Assembly (NCBI RefSeq): GCF_022682495.2
Contig: NC_071389.1
Coordinates: 177,196,056-177,260,055, forward strand
Direction: 5' to 3'
DNA: 64,000 nt
Source of the DNA: Desmodus rotundus
Taxonomy: Eukaryota; Chordata; Mammalia; Chiroptera; Phyllostomidae
A program made the translations under genes and the position numbers. The notes beneath the pieces are model-generated. The model saw only the letters and a list, made by a program, of their open reading frames with translations, was not told the origin of the DNA and searched no databases. Shown here one piece after another: positions 1-20,879 of the stretch; within the stretch, counting starts at the first letter, position 1; the number at the start of each line of letters is the position of its first letter.

Positions 1-1302
1 ATGGGACTGGGAAGGGCCTACTAAGCAATGTGACCATGTTCTCCTGGAGAGCCCTTCTCTTCCCACCTGTATCTGCCTTCATCTGGGGTGGGTGAGAAAG
101 GAGATAAAAAGGGAACGCATAACTCATATTCTAGCTCTTATTATTCCACATCAAAGCATATGTATCCTGTATTCCATACCCTACTCGATGCTGATGTGAT
201 AACATTTTTCATGCTTCCCTTTAGATGAACATTTCATTCTAAAAGGGATATTATAGTCTGTCCATCAACTGAGGAATTGATAAATGTATCATCCCATTCT
301 CTACTGATTTGCAAGGTCTCTGGCTGAGACACAACTGATAGATAGCCTTATGAAGTTTCCTTTGTATGAGAAAAATTATTTTTTTAACTCCTTTTAAAAT
401 TCTTTCTTTGTCTCTGACTTTAAACAGTTTTATTGTAATTTGTCTTGCTGAAGAATGTTTTGCATTGAAATTTTGAGGTGGTGTATTAGTTTTATAAACT
501 TGCATATCCAAATCTCTCCCCAGAACTTAGGGAAGTTCTCAGCCATTATTTCTTTAAGTGAGATTTCTACTCCATCTCCTTCTCTTTTCCTTCTGGGACT
601 CCAATGGCACCTTAGTTTTTCTTAATGGTGTCCCATAGGCTTTTTTAAATTTTTTATTACTTCTCATTCTTTTTTCTCTTTGTTCCTCTGATTGCATAAT
701 TTCAATTGATCTGTCTTCTGCACTAATTTTAGCTCACTGATATTTTTTTCTGCTTAGTCAAGTCTGCTGTTGAAGCCCTCTGTTGAATTCTTCAGTTCAG
801 TGTATTCTGCTTCAAAATTACTTTTGACTTTTTTATGCTTTTTATCTCTGTTGGACTTCTCATCTTCTTCTTGAATTGGTTTACTGATATCATTAAGTTA
901 TTTATCTGTGTTTGTTACCAGTGGGCAAGACAGCACCTTTTGCCACCCTCTCCCAACAAGCCAAGCTAAGGTACCTGTGATAAGCTGCATGAAGGAGGGG
1001 GCAGCCTCTGAGGGTGGGGAAAGGAGCCTGGAAGCTCGGCTGATCACAGCATCTTGGTGGTGCAGTGCCTGGCCCCCAGGCACTGCAGGAACCCTGGAGG
1101 ACACCAGGAGTGGCAGGGTGCCGCCTCCTACAGTGGGAGCGGTGGTTGGTCCTCACCACAGCAGAGCATTCCCTCGGAATTAGTGGAGCTTCCTGGGCGA
1201 GGCCCGGAAGGCAGGGAAGCCTGGCAGCCTCAGGACCCAGCAGAGTAGGGGAGTCTCTCCCCACTGGCAGAATGGTGGCAGAATGGCAGTGGGGGGGTTC
1301 TT

Positions 1303-1527
1303 TTTTTAAAGATTTTATTTATTTATTTTAGAGAGAGGTGAAGGGAGTGAGAAAGAGTGGGAGAGAAACATCAGTATGTGAGAGTAACATCAATCAGTTG
1401 CCTCTCGAATATGCCCCCCAGCTGGGGACCTGGCCCACAACCCAGGCATGTGCCCTGACTAGGAACTGAACCAGCAACCCTTCACTTTGCAGGAAGATGC
1501 TCAACCAACTGCCACCCCCGTCAGGGG
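1303..1527 (-). mobile_element. Ves-type SINE, antisense
   Basis: The + strand begins with the complement of the A-rich tail (gattttatttatttatttta), then gagagaaacatcag, and ends in the complement of the tRNA-derived head with A and B box remnants (ccctgactaggaactgaacc). It sits inside the antisense L1 fragment. Confidence 0.85.
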
Positions 1528-2007
1528 AGAGAGAAGTTCTTACACTGAGTTGCTGAAAGCTGGAAATGTGAATGGATAGGGCTGCTATTGGGCCAAAAGC
1601 TAGAAAGATAATGGGATAATGGGAAAAGCCCTTGCCCTCAGCTTTCTAGTACCAAATTGGGGGTGGGACCAGGGGAAGGTGGGCACATGGCCATAGAAAT
1701 CAGAATGGTGGCAGGAGGAGGTTCTATACTTCTTTTTCTGGGGAAAGAAGGGATTGGCTGGAAGGTGAACCACCAAAAGTGTGTGAGAGTTTAGGAAGTT
1801 GATTGGTCTTTCTGAGAAAGCACCTGGCCCAGCCCTCACCCCAAATGGATATAGCCCCAGGGGAACAAAGAAACTCTCTATCCTTCTTGCTCCTTGCTTG
1901 CTGCTCAGGACCAGCTCTGCTCTCTTACTCATTGCTTACTGCTTGGGACCTGCTCTCTCTTGTTCGTCCCTCACTTAGCAGTCATGTAGCCCATAGCATC
2001 CAGGAGG

Positions 2008-2024
2008 GAGTCTCTCTCTCTCTC

Positions 2025-2063
<39 letters not shown>
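2008..2063. repeat. (CT)n microsatellite
   Basis: An almost pure CT dinucleotide tract with one CG interruption in the middle. It creates a false low-complexity Ser/Leu open frame. Confidence 0.95.
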
Positions 2064-4084
2064 GACCTTGTTAAGTAGTTGCCGGTGTGTTTGGGTGCTC
2101 TCCATTTGGGAGCACATGATCTTGTGGCCCTAGCAGCTGCATGGCCATGGCTGGGCCGGCTCCACACACAGCCTCCAGGAGGGAGCCCAAAGCTGGACAG
2201 CAGCTGAGAACAAGCTAAGCCACCTGGATGATCACTTAGTAGCTGCCTAGGGCCCCATAGGATGGTACTTTAAGATAGGGCAGTAATTCTGGGCCCTTCC
2301 TTTTGTTTTGGTCTTGCTGAGAGTGGCTGGGTTTTGATTGGGTTTTGCAGAGGAGATGAGCTTTGAGACAGGGAGTCCCTCATTCTCCAAGACAGTGCAG
2401 CATCTGAACAAAACCTTTTCCTTTTGTTTCAGCACCCGCCCCACAAGTTTGGCTTTTGTGTTGACAGGCATCCAAACCTCCATTTTTCTTTGTTCAGTAG
2501 TGTGTGCTCTTGTAGCTCTCTGAGCATCTTTGAAACATTTATTTTGAATTCTTTTTCAGGCAATTCCTAGAACTCCATTTCTTTAAGGGCCAGTTACTGG
2601 AAGTGCACTGTATTCCGTTAGTGGAAACGTGTTTCCCTGGTTCTTCATGATCCCTGTAGCCTTGAGGAGGTGTCTGCACATTGGAAGAAGCAATTATCTC
2701 CTCCAGACTTTGTGGACTGACTTCAGTAAGGGAAAATTTTCACCTGCGGGTGGAGGCACACTGGAACATGTCATGTCCCCCGTGGTACAGGACACCAAGT
2801 GCAGGGACATGTGGCGGCACAGGGCACAGGCGGGCATGATGTCTTTTTGGGTCAGGCCACAGATGTCCACAGAATCAACTACTCTGTGGGCCTTGGCAAG
2901 CACTGTGTGATGTTTTCAGTGGCTGGAATGTCTATTGGAGTCTTATGTGGCATCTCCAGCTTCAGTTGCAGAGGGCCAGCAGTAGGTGCCTATGTAGAGG
3001 GAGGGGCAGGCTGCAGACACAGTAGTGGAAGGGGCCAGGGAACACAGCAAGTTCTACATGCTCACTGGCAGATGTAGGGTCTCCAGTTGTTAATGTACTC
3101 TATTGTGGCTGCTGGGTCTTGCCAAGGGCAAAGTGGACAGGGGTCTCTCCAGAGGTATGCAGGTGCACAGTTGGAGGGGCTAGCTGCAGGTGAGTGCAGT
3201 GGTACAGGCCAGTGATAGAAGACAAAGCCAGATCCAGGCCCACAAGCAGCTGTGTGTATGTGTGCGTGGAGTGGGGGAGGAGTGGTTATTGGTACCGTTT
3301 CTTGTGGCTGCACAATCCTCTCAGGTGTACACACTACAGTGGACATTGCTGACGCGTATCAGGCCTGCAGTACGCAAATGCACTGCTGAAGGGGCTAGCT
3401 GAAAGTGTGCATACAGCAGTGGAGGTGAGCTGCAGGAGTCTAGGCTGGCATCTTGCACTCATGCAGCCACAGAAGCCTGCACTGGTTGCCAGTGTGGTTC
3501 TGGATATTGGAGCAGGAGAGAAAGCAGGGAAGGAATTGGGCATCAGTCAGCAGCAAATACCTGTGGCGTAAAAGTTGTGAAATCTGCAGGGCCTTTATGG
3601 CACCTGTGCTAGCCATTGGTTCTTCAGTGGTGCAATTTGCTGGGTTTGTCTGCAGAGCAGGTCACCAGGCACCTCAGTCATTCCTGTCATGTGGCTGCTA
3701 TTGTAGCCCTTGACTTTCTTCTGTCTTCCTCGCCATGTCTATAAGTCTCAGCTTTACCAGTCTGAGTGAGGTGCCCCAAAAGGCTGGTGCCTCACCCAGC
3801 TCTTCCTATCTCAGCAAGTGGAACTCTCTCTAGCTGGGAAGTTCCCTCTTGGCATTAAGCACTGCTGGCTTGGGGAGTGGGATGGTGCAGACAAAATGAA
3901 GCTGTCTTCCTTCTCTTCTTGTGCTATTATTTTCAGGGTTTTTTGTTCTGCTGTGTTGCATTAGATTCTTAAGTGTAGTCCAGAGCTCTCCCAGAACTGT
4001 TTTTGTTCATGAATGGCTTTCTAATTGTTGATCTTTGTGGGGCGACAGAGGCTGAGGACTCCCATGCCACCGTGGGATTTCTGT

Positions 4085-4410
4085 GTTTGATAAATGGATA
4101 AATAAAATGTGTTATATTCATACAACAAAGTATTATTTGCCTCCTAAAAAAGAAATGAAGTACTAATATGTGCTACAACATGGGTAAACCTTGAAAACAT
4201 GCGATGTGAAAGAAGTCCATCACAAAAGACCGCATATTGTAGGTTCTATTTACACTCATGTAAATATCCAAAAGACACAAAGAGAGACACAAACAGATGA
4301 GCGGTTACCTGGGGCTGAAGGGGAAGAGGGTGGAGGTGACACGGGGAATGATTATTTATTGGTGTACTTGATCACACAGTTAATAAGTGATAAAAACCAG
4401 GAAACAAATG
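4085..4410 (+). repeat. L1 3'-end remnant
   Basis: The sequence resembles the 3' terminal coding/UTR part of old L1s in sense orientation (gataaatggataaataaaat, gctacaacatgggtaaacct, ttgaaaacatgcgatgtgaa). It is diverged and has no long reading frame. Confidence 0.7.
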
Positions 4411-4415
4411 GGTTT

Positions 4416-4625
4416 TTTTAGATTTTATTTATTTTTTAGAGAGAGAGGAAGGCAGGGAGAAAGAGAGGGAGAGAAACATCTATCTGTGAGAGCCACATCG
4501 ATCCGTTGCTTCTCAAAAGCCCCTACCTAGCCTGCAACCCAGGTATGTACCCTGACTGGGAATCAAACTGGTGACTTTTTGGTTCACGGGCTGGCACTCA
4601 GCCTACTGAGTCACCCCAGTAGGAG
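4416..4625 (-). mobile_element. Ves-type SINE, antisense
   Basis: It starts with the complement of the tail (tagattttatttatttttta), continues with gagagaaacatctatc and ends near the complement of the head (ccctgactgggaatcaaac, actgagtcacccc). It lies directly next to the preceding L1 3' end. Confidence 0.85.
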
Positions 4626-4659
4626 GGGCAGGAGTCAAGTTCTAAAACTCACAATGCCT

Positions 4660-6010
4660 CTAACCCACTCCTGACTAGCTTCTTTTGTGTCTTTTGTTGC
4701 CCGGCAATCTGTCCATGCAGTCCCCAAGCCTGAAATCTGCTTACCCCAACCCCCACATCAACCAGTCGGAAGTCTAGAGCTTCTCATCTTAATTTCTCTT
4801 CCACCTCTATGCCCTGTTTAGGGTCCTCTCATTTCCTCCATTTCTTCGAAAACAGAAGGACTCTGGTCTTACCTCCTTCAACCCATCCTACAGGTGGATG
4901 GCAGAGAGAATTTTCTAGAATGTTAATTAGGTCTCTGGATCTGCACTGCCCTACTAAAAACCTTCAATAACTCACCATGTCTTTCAGAGTGAAGTTTAAA
5001 ATGTAGCATATGAGAACCTTCGCGCTCTGACCCCAGCCGCTCTACTCCTCTATGCACACCAGCAACCCTCGTGCCAGCCTGCGGGATGGAGTTCCCTGAC
5101 CCTTGAATGGTCATGCTATTTTGTCTGTCTGGAATATTCAGCTTCATCTCTCCATCTAGCTAAGTGAACTTCATCCTTCAAGATTCAACCTGTTGAAAAT
5201 GAATATCCACACTAAACCTTCACTGGGTGTTTATAGCAGCTTTATTCATAGTTGCCAAAACTTGGAAGCAAACAAAATATCCTTCAGTAGGTGGTTGGAT
5301 AAACAACAATGGACTATTATCTAGTGAGAAAAAGAAATGAGCTACCAAACCGTGAAGAGACATGGAGAAAACTGCATATTATTAAGTGAAAGAAGCCAAT
5401 CTGAAGAGGCTAAATACTGGTCCAACCCTATGACATTCTGGAAAAGGCAAAACCAAGGAGATGATAAAATGATCAGTGATTGCCGGGTATGGCATAAGGT
5501 GGAAAGGGATGATAAACAGGCTGAAATGAAAGATTTTCAGAGCAGTGAAAATACTCTGTATGATACTACAATGGTGGATACGTGTCATTACTCATTGTCC
5601 AAACCCAGAGAATGTACACCACCAAACGAGCAGAAGGAAAAATATGGACTTTAAATATGTACAGTTGTAACAAATGTACCTCTCTGGTGGGGGTGTCGAT
5701 AATGGGGAAGGCTACGTGTGTGTGGGGGCTGAGGGTATGTGGGAAACCTCCGTACTTTCCCTACAATTTCCTTGTGAACTTAAAACTGCTGTAAAAATAT
5801 TGTCCTTTAAAAAAATGGTTTAACTTATACACCGCCTCCCAGAAGTCCACATTAGATGCCCCTCCCTGAACTTCCTTAGTTAACATCGTCTATCATGACA
5901 TTGATTTCTCTTTGTCTCCCCTACTGCTCTGTAAGCATCTTGAAGGTAGATTCTGTGGCTTCTTGGTCTTTAATTTACCCTACAGGAGCTTAATACATGT
6001 TTTCTGGATA
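4660..6010 (+). repeat. L2 fragment split by an L1 3' end
   Basis: The parts 4660-5210 and 5825-6010 read as one L2 3' region in sense orientation (cactgccctactaaaaacct, taagcatcttgaaggtaga, gagcttaatacatgttttct). Between them, 5215-5820 is an old L1 3' end (tagcagctttattcatagtt, agtgaaagaagccaatctga). The order shows that the L1 inserted into a pre-existing L2. Confidence 0.65.
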
Positions 6011-7400
6011 AAACACTTTTTAAAAAAAAATGTGCCTCCACAGAAATGGGACTCAGCCTCAGGAAAAGAGAATCAGTAATCTCTTCAGGCAATGAGGAAT
6101 CCATGAATATAATTTATAATTTAAACACCTCATTCATGCTAATATAAAAGTTCTTCAATCATTGTTTCCATCATTAATCATTATTTTAATTATGTTCAGT
6201 GTCATAACTGAATACGTAATATCACTTCAATGATACAGGATCATTGTATCAAAACACTGAGTCTGAAGTTTCTACGTGAGGGAAAGGTCACTTAGTGCTT
6301 AGTAGGGATACTCCTTATAGTAGATTCAAAGACTATGACCTCTCTATACCTTGGACCCTCAAGTATATCATCAGCAGAGATAAAATGTACTGTGTACATC
6401 AGTCTCTTGTTGCATCAGGAAAATCACTCCAATGGAAAGTCACTGTGGAATTTCCTTGTCTTTGATAACTCTTTAAAACCAAGTTTTTGCAATATTATTG
6501 TAATTCAAGAGTAGGTCACCCTCTGTGTACAGCTAGTTAAGAGTTAGTTTCACACAATGGGCCATTATTCATGGGCAGTCTGTCAGCATATGTTTCGTGC
6601 AGCTATTGGGAAAGCTAGGAAATAGCAGTTGCCTTTATCAGGAATGGAATAATAATCTACAATTGCCAAGTGCTTTAGGTTTGAAAGCTCTTTCACACCT
6701 ACCAAAGTAGAGATATTGTCAAAGGTAAGACCTCTTGGCACGTTAAGTGTCAATGGTTTAACAATGTTGCGTTTGTTTGCACATATATAGGGGTGGGGTG
6801 GAGTGAGCATGGATTAAAAACACACTTCCTAGTAGTTCTTTTCCACTCATTCAATCAACAAATATACTTTAGTTAAATATTTACTGAGTACCTCTTAAGT
6901 ACCAGTCACTATGCTAAATGTTAGGGATACAATTTTAATAATTATAACAGACACCATTTTTTAAAAAATCATTATACCTACAAACAATAAATCCTGCAGA
7001 GTCCAAATGTCTTCGGTGAGGCCTGACTTGCTCATAATATTTAACTCAAGAATTGCCAACTCGTCGGGTAAGTTAAGTAGAAAAAAAAAAAATGCAAAGG
7101 TTGAACTTTTATCAGGAGAAGGATATTTAATTTTATCATTTACCATAATGGGAATCTTAAATCTTTATATTAAACATTTTTCCTTTGGAAAAAGAAATGC
7201 CAACTCTAATTGAGGACCCTTCAAGCCTCCAGTTATCGAAATAGGTTCTCATAACTATGCCCCAGGTAGAACGCACTGTGAATTCTTGAACGTGGACAAA
7301 CTGCTCTCCGTGATGGCCTCTGGGGACGGGAACTAGACCAGGACACGGGTGAGAGCCAGACTTTTCACTGTGTGCACATTTCGGTAGTTTGACTTCCCTC
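6010..7400. other. Mostly unique sequence upstream of the MANSC1 island
   Basis: AT-rich sequence without a supported gene. A MIR-like stretch lies around 6.66-6.73 kb and a short antisense L2 3' end around 6.85-6.96 kb (tttactgagtacctcttaag). The rest shows nothing I recognise. Confidence 0.5.
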
Positions 7401-8110
7401 CAGTGTATGTACGTGTGCGTCCCTGGCCCTGGGAAGCAGGAGGCACGGCTGCAGGCCCCCGGCACCCGCGCGGGGCGCGCCCACGCCCCCTCGGCGCGCC
7501 CCGAGCCTCGGGTCGGCGCGTGGGTGAGCGAGGAGAGGGCTGTGCGGGACGGCGGCTGTCTCGCGGCTCGCGCGGCCACCGGGAGCTGCAGCCGCGGCCG
7601 GGAGAGGGTCGCGTCGGTCGCCGGCGCCCGGGGGACCGCGTGCCGGGGCTGGGAAGCAGCTCCGGGTTGCAGGGCGGGAATGCGCCCTTCCCCACCCCCG
7701 GCCCCCCGCCCACTCTCGGCTGCTGCGACGGAAGCAGGAACTTGGGAAGCACGAGCCCGCGGCCGGGAGGGAGCTGCGGAGCATCCCCGGCCGCTCCACC
7801 GAGAGCCTCGCGCTGAGTCGCCGCCGCCGTCCCGCAAGCGCGTCGGGCGCCCACGCACGGGCTGGGCCCAGAGGCTCCGGGGGACCCTCGGCGCCAGGTA
7901 GCGGCGCCCCGGCCCTCCCCCCCCTCGACCCACCCCGGGTGGCGTCGCCTCCGCTCCCGGTCCGGGGCGAGGCTGCGCCGCCCGCGCCGGAGCAGCGGGG
8001 ACCGGGCCTGGGCGGGGAGGGCGGGCCCGGAGGGGCTGTGCGGGGCGGCCCGAGGCTCCCGCCGTGAGGGGCACCGGCCCCGCGTCGTCGTCAGCGCCGG
8101 CAGAGTAAGA
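7400..8110 (+). promoter_or_regulatory. MANSC1: CpG island promoter of MANSC1, with probable untranslated exon 1
   Basis: About 700 bases of very GC- and CpG-rich sequence sit in an AT-rich neighbourhood, with GC-box-like GGGCGG motifs and no TATA box. The island lies 3.6 kb upstream of the first coding exon, where a noncoding exon 1 is expected. Two possible splice donors are visible on the + strand: CCAG|GTAGCG (exon end 7897) and CAGA|GTAAGA (exon end 8104). Which one is used, and the transcription start, cannot be decided from sequence alone. Long open frames on both strands here are a by-product of GC richness. The island might also fire in the opposite direction, but no exon of the divergent neighbour BORCS5 is recognisable. 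Confidence 0.75.
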
Positions 8111-11100
8111 GTGAGCGACGTGTGTTTCCTCGAAGGAAGGGAAATTGTCCCGTTTTTTTCCATTTATGATTTGGGCCCTGTATTCTTGTTCGAACCTACT
8201 AATTGTCTAGTTCTTTGCAGGGGGTGGGTGTGTTGAGGGTATTCCGCGAGTAGAGTGATTTCCGTGTTTGACTTAGTTCAGCACTCGTGTGTCTGACCAC
8301 GGTGAGCAAGCATCAGAGCTCAGGCGCCTGCGCTCGCTCCCACCTGTATCCTTTCCCTCCATCTTTCAACAGGACTCAGCTTGACCTCAGACCTTCAAGG
8401 CCTAAATAATAAGGGCTTAGAAGGTTAATTTACCTAATTGCTGAGTATTTTTAAAGAGATAAACTCTTCAGTTCTTCTCACTGTCCAGGAGCTACAAAGA
8501 TGTTGCATACTGAGAACACAGCTCCTACCCCATCCCCTGAGCCGAGTCCAGGTTTCCTTGCAAAAACTTCAGGAGAGATTCTGTCAGAAGCCATTCAAAG
8601 GAAAGTACTGGCCTGGGTTTCCTCTTCTGTTCCTGTTTTGTTTTCATTAGGGCGAGAAGAACAACTTGCAAAATGTGGCCACATAAAAAGTTAACTCCTG
8701 CCAGGATTCTTAACCTGGGGAGACCGTGGATAGTTCTCAGGAAGTCTGTGAACATAGGGGGAAAATTTATTTTTTTACTGATTTCTGATTGAAACGTAGC
8801 ATTTCCGTTTAGAGGCATGTAGGCAAAAGCCATCATAGGGTTAAAGGTAGCTGTTTTTTGCCACCGGTAGAAAGTACTGATATTTTTATATCAAATTACT
8901 TATTGCACATATCTGCAAGTGTCACTTACATTCAGCACTGTTTCGAAATTACAGCAGTTATTGAACATACCGCCACTTGTTATTTAATAGATTGGGAAGC
9001 ACATATAACACACAGCTGTTTTTAAGTAAAGAATGGGGATAATAATGGGATCTGTCTCATTGGGGTTCTCGTAAGGATTAAATGACATGTGTAAACTGCT
9101 TAGTGTAGAGACTGGCACGTGAGAAATACAAATGTTATTTATCATCTTATTGTTTGAAAAGTTGGACCTGACAGCAAGGTAGCTGTTAGATTCGGGCTCT
9201 ATTCCCATATACAGGTAGCTTTGGTTTCTTGGTTTTTAAGCTATTCTGTTGTGTTTTACTTATTAAAGGATCTGTTTATGTTAGAGTTCACTCTTTGTGT
9301 TGTACAGCTTTATGGGTTTTGACAAGCATAAGGATAGGTGCGTATCGTTACAGTATCATATAGAATAGTGTCATCGCCAGAAAGATCTCCTGTGATTTTT
9401 TTTATTGTCAATGCAATTTTGCTTTTCCAGAATGTAATCTATTTGGAATTATACCTTTTCAGACTGACATCTTTCACTCAGCAAAAGACAATTAAGTTTT
9501 CTCTGTGTCTTTTTGTGGATTGATAGTTTATTTCTTTTTATTGCTGAATAACGTTCCTTTGTATGGATGTACCACAGTTTCTTTATCCATTCATCAATTG
9601 AAGGACATCTGGGTTGCTTCCAGTTTTGGGCAATTATCAATAAAGTTACTATAACTATTTGTATGCAGGCTTTTGGTTTTTTGCCCATTTTTAATTGGGT
9701 TGTTTGTTTTCTATCGCTAAATTTTAAGAGTTATTTGGTATATTTTGGCTACCAGCTCCTCACCAGATACATGTTTTGCAAATATTTTATCCCAGTCTGT
9801 GGGTTGTCTTTTTGTTCTGTTAACAGTGCCTTGCACAGAGAAGTTTTTAATTTTAATGAAATCCAACTTATCGGAGTTTTTTCTTCCATGGAGTGTGCTT
9901 TTAATGTTGTGTATAAAAAGTCATTGTCTATTTTAAGTTCACAAAGATATTCTCCTATGTTATAATCTAGGAGTTTGATAGTTCTGCATTTTTACATTTA
10001 GATCTATCTATTTTGAGTTAATTTTTGTGAAGGATGAAAGTGTTGTGGGGGGTTTTTTGCATGTAGGTGTCCAGTTATTCCAGCACCGGTTTTGAGAAGC
10101 CTGTCCTTTCCCTGTTGCCAAAGATCAGTTGACTGTCTTCGTGTGGGTCTGTTGCTGGGCTCTCCCTTCTGTTCCGCTGGTCTATTCATTTATTCGTTTA
10201 CCACACGACACCGTCTTGGTTGTTGAAGTTGGGTAGCGTCAGTTCTCCGACTTGATTCTTCAGTGTTGTGTTGGCTCTTCTGGGCCTTTTTTGCATTTCC
10301 ACGTAAACTACAGAATCGGTTTGTTGAGACCCACGAAATAACTTGCTGGATTTTGATTGGGATTGTGTTGAATCCATAGATCAAGCAGGGAAGAACTGAC
10401 ATGTTAACAATATTGATGAACATAGAATAGCTCTCCAATTATTTAGATTGCCTTTGATTTCTTTCATTAGATTTTTGTAGACTTATTTAGCAAAGGACTT
10501 TGATAATTATATTTCAATGTAACTGGCTCCTTTGTAATCCTTTATATTTCGTTTTATGCATTTTAAAATACGTCTCTCAGAAGAGATCCTAAACCTCACC
10601 TGGCTACCAAAGGGTTCATTAACTGCTCTTCCCCTCACCCCCCCCCCCCCAAAAAAAAAACCCTAAAGAAGCAGTAATTCTGCTCTAGGCTAGTGTTCAG
10701 TGAATAATTTGCATTCTGGAAATGTGGGGTGAGTGGGTGAGGACAATTTATGGTATTGCATTGACAGGCTAACATTTATTTATATTATTCCTAAAAGAAC
10801 CAGCTTACCAATGGAGTTGGCATTATACATAGTGTGACTTTTGTGTTTTTAAGAATGTCAAAAAGAACACCTGCCCCTAAACTTTCCTTCAACTGAGCCA
10901 TAATATCCTCCTGCTCACTGGCTAATGCCTAGAATTAGATTGTTAGGGTCACTTGCCTCTCTGGGTTGATACTTAAAGAGAAGAAGCAACAAGAAAAGCA
11001 GCCTCCTTTTCCTTATCTATAAAATGAGGGAAATGATAGCTTTTTTGCAGAGCTGGTATTAGAATCAAATAGGACAGTATATGTAAATTTATTAGAACAT

Positions 11101-11529
11101 TGTCCGCCACCCAGTAGGGGATTAAAAACTCTTAATTGTTAACTATGAGAAAGGAAATATGCCCAAACCTTTTATCACTGCTTCATCGGTGACTAGAGAT
11201 TTTGTGTCCTCTGTCCTTCTGGTTAGGAGAGGCAAGAAGAGGAAGGCTTCTAGAACTCAGAGACAGGCCTACTGTTTCCACCTCTTTCTTCACAGACACT
11301 TGTCAGCTTTTAGGTAGTGGTAGCATAGTATACGTGTTTGTTAGTGCATTGCCAAGTTTATAACAAAAGCTTGTCTCAAATCTATTCAGAGTGAAATGAA
11401 TACAAATACTTGTTTATTTCTGCCCTATAAATTGCGAATCATTTACATTGACTTAAAGGAAATGAAATGTATCTTTTCTAGATTTGCTGAAAGAAATAAA
11501 ACTTATGGATGATTTTTTTGTTGTTCTAG
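7898..11529 (+). other. MANSC1: MANSC1 intron 1
   Basis: The intron is assumed to start at the 7897/7898 donor. It contains the downstream part of the CpG island, a MIR-like stretch near 9.03-9.20 kb, a large antisense L1 fragment (9.26-10.5 kb), a C10/A10 homopolymer block at about 10.64 kb and another MIR-like stretch near 11.0-11.15 kb. No additional exon is supported. Confidence 0.6.
9260..10500 (-). repeat. L1 ORF2 3' end and 3' UTR, antisense (MANSC1 intron 1)
   Basis: The + strand reads as the complement of L1 ORF2 C-terminal sequence (ttattgctgaataacgttcc, ccattcatcaattgaaggac, ttttgcaaatattttatccc, gtctgttgctgggctctccc, ggattttgattgggattgtg). The frames are broken. About 1.2 kb makes it the longest L1 piece in the MANSC1 gene. 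Confidence 0.85.
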
Positions 11530-20216
<8,687 letters not shown>

Positions 20217-20620
20217 GGACAAAGCTAGGTGTCTCATAATTCATGTAGCTCCTCGTAGTCCAAGCATTCTGAGTTTCTGCTAACTTGCTGATGTTAGGAT
20301 TTTTGAAGTACTTAAGGCAGGCAAATGCCCCCTACCACTTCGTTTTTGCTTTGTTTTTTTGAAGGGGAAAGAAAACAAATCAGGTAATTTGTATGATATA
20401 TCTCTAGAATATTAGCTGAAAGCAAAGCTCTACCTAAAGTAATAAAGTGCAATTGCCATATAAATTTGAAAAGTGACTGGCTTTTTGCAAAAAAAAAAAA
20501 AGGTTAGGAATTTTAGGCTCCAATTTCTAGTTCCAGATAAAGTCAAATATGTATGATATTAATTCTAATGGATTTACTTTCCCTTTTATATATATTTCAA
20601 TAAAATTTATTCTAAATATA
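20217..20620 (+). other. MANSC1: MANSC1 3' UTR with candidate polyadenylation signals
   Basis: AT-rich sequence follows the stop codon. AATAAA hexamers lie at 20441-20446, 20599-20604 and 20643-20648. The true cleavage site is not determined; the end given here follows the second signal. A mariner-derived element starts at 20880, which limits how far an ancestral 3' UTR extended. Confidence 0.55.
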
Positions 20621-20879
20621 TTTCCTTCCAATTAAATATTTGAATAAATCTTTTGTTACTCAGTAATTTTCTTGTAAGTCATATGTCCATCTGGATATCT
20701 TTCCATTTATTCCACTGGCAAAATGATTAAATGATGAAAATATGTGTTCTAAGTTAAAATGACAACCCCACTCCCCTTTTACCATCAATGAGCAAAGAGG
20801 TTCCTTTGGGAGAATTCCAGCAGAATATTAGCCTCCGTGGAGACAATGATAAGTCACTTCTGATAAATGGCCAAATCTA

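Larger units (their letters stand above)
350..4070 (-). repeat. Ancient L1 5' region, antisense
   Basis: On the + strand this reads as the T-rich complement of an old mammalian L1 5' UTR / early ORF1 region. Recognisable stretches lie at 540-900 (tctgggactccaatgg, tcccataggctt, gatctgtcttctg) and 2560-2760 (gaactccatttcttta, ggttcttcatgatccctgta, ccagactttgtggactga). A Ves SINE (1303-1527) and a CT-repeat interrupt it. No L1 reading frame survives. The identity of the middle part (900-2500) is less certain. Confidence 0.65.

Noticed and set aside
900..1331. Several overlapping 60-120 codon frames as a possible BORCS5 first exon
   Set aside because: None starts with a recognisable BORCS5 N-terminus and the region is not a CpG island; it is embedded in repeat-rich sequence.
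1982..2167. Arg/Glu repeat protein on the - strand
   Set aside because: Translation of the (CT)n microsatellite.
7157..8074. 305-codon open frame on the - strand across the MANSC1 CpG island, with further long frames on both strands
   Set aside because: Arg/Pro/Ala/Gly-rich composition in every frame is what GC-rich, stop-poor DNA gives. No match to BORCS5 or another known protein, and no matching exon structure.
9567..9965. 132-codon + strand open frame
   Set aside because: It is the antisense of a decayed L1 ORF2, not a gene.
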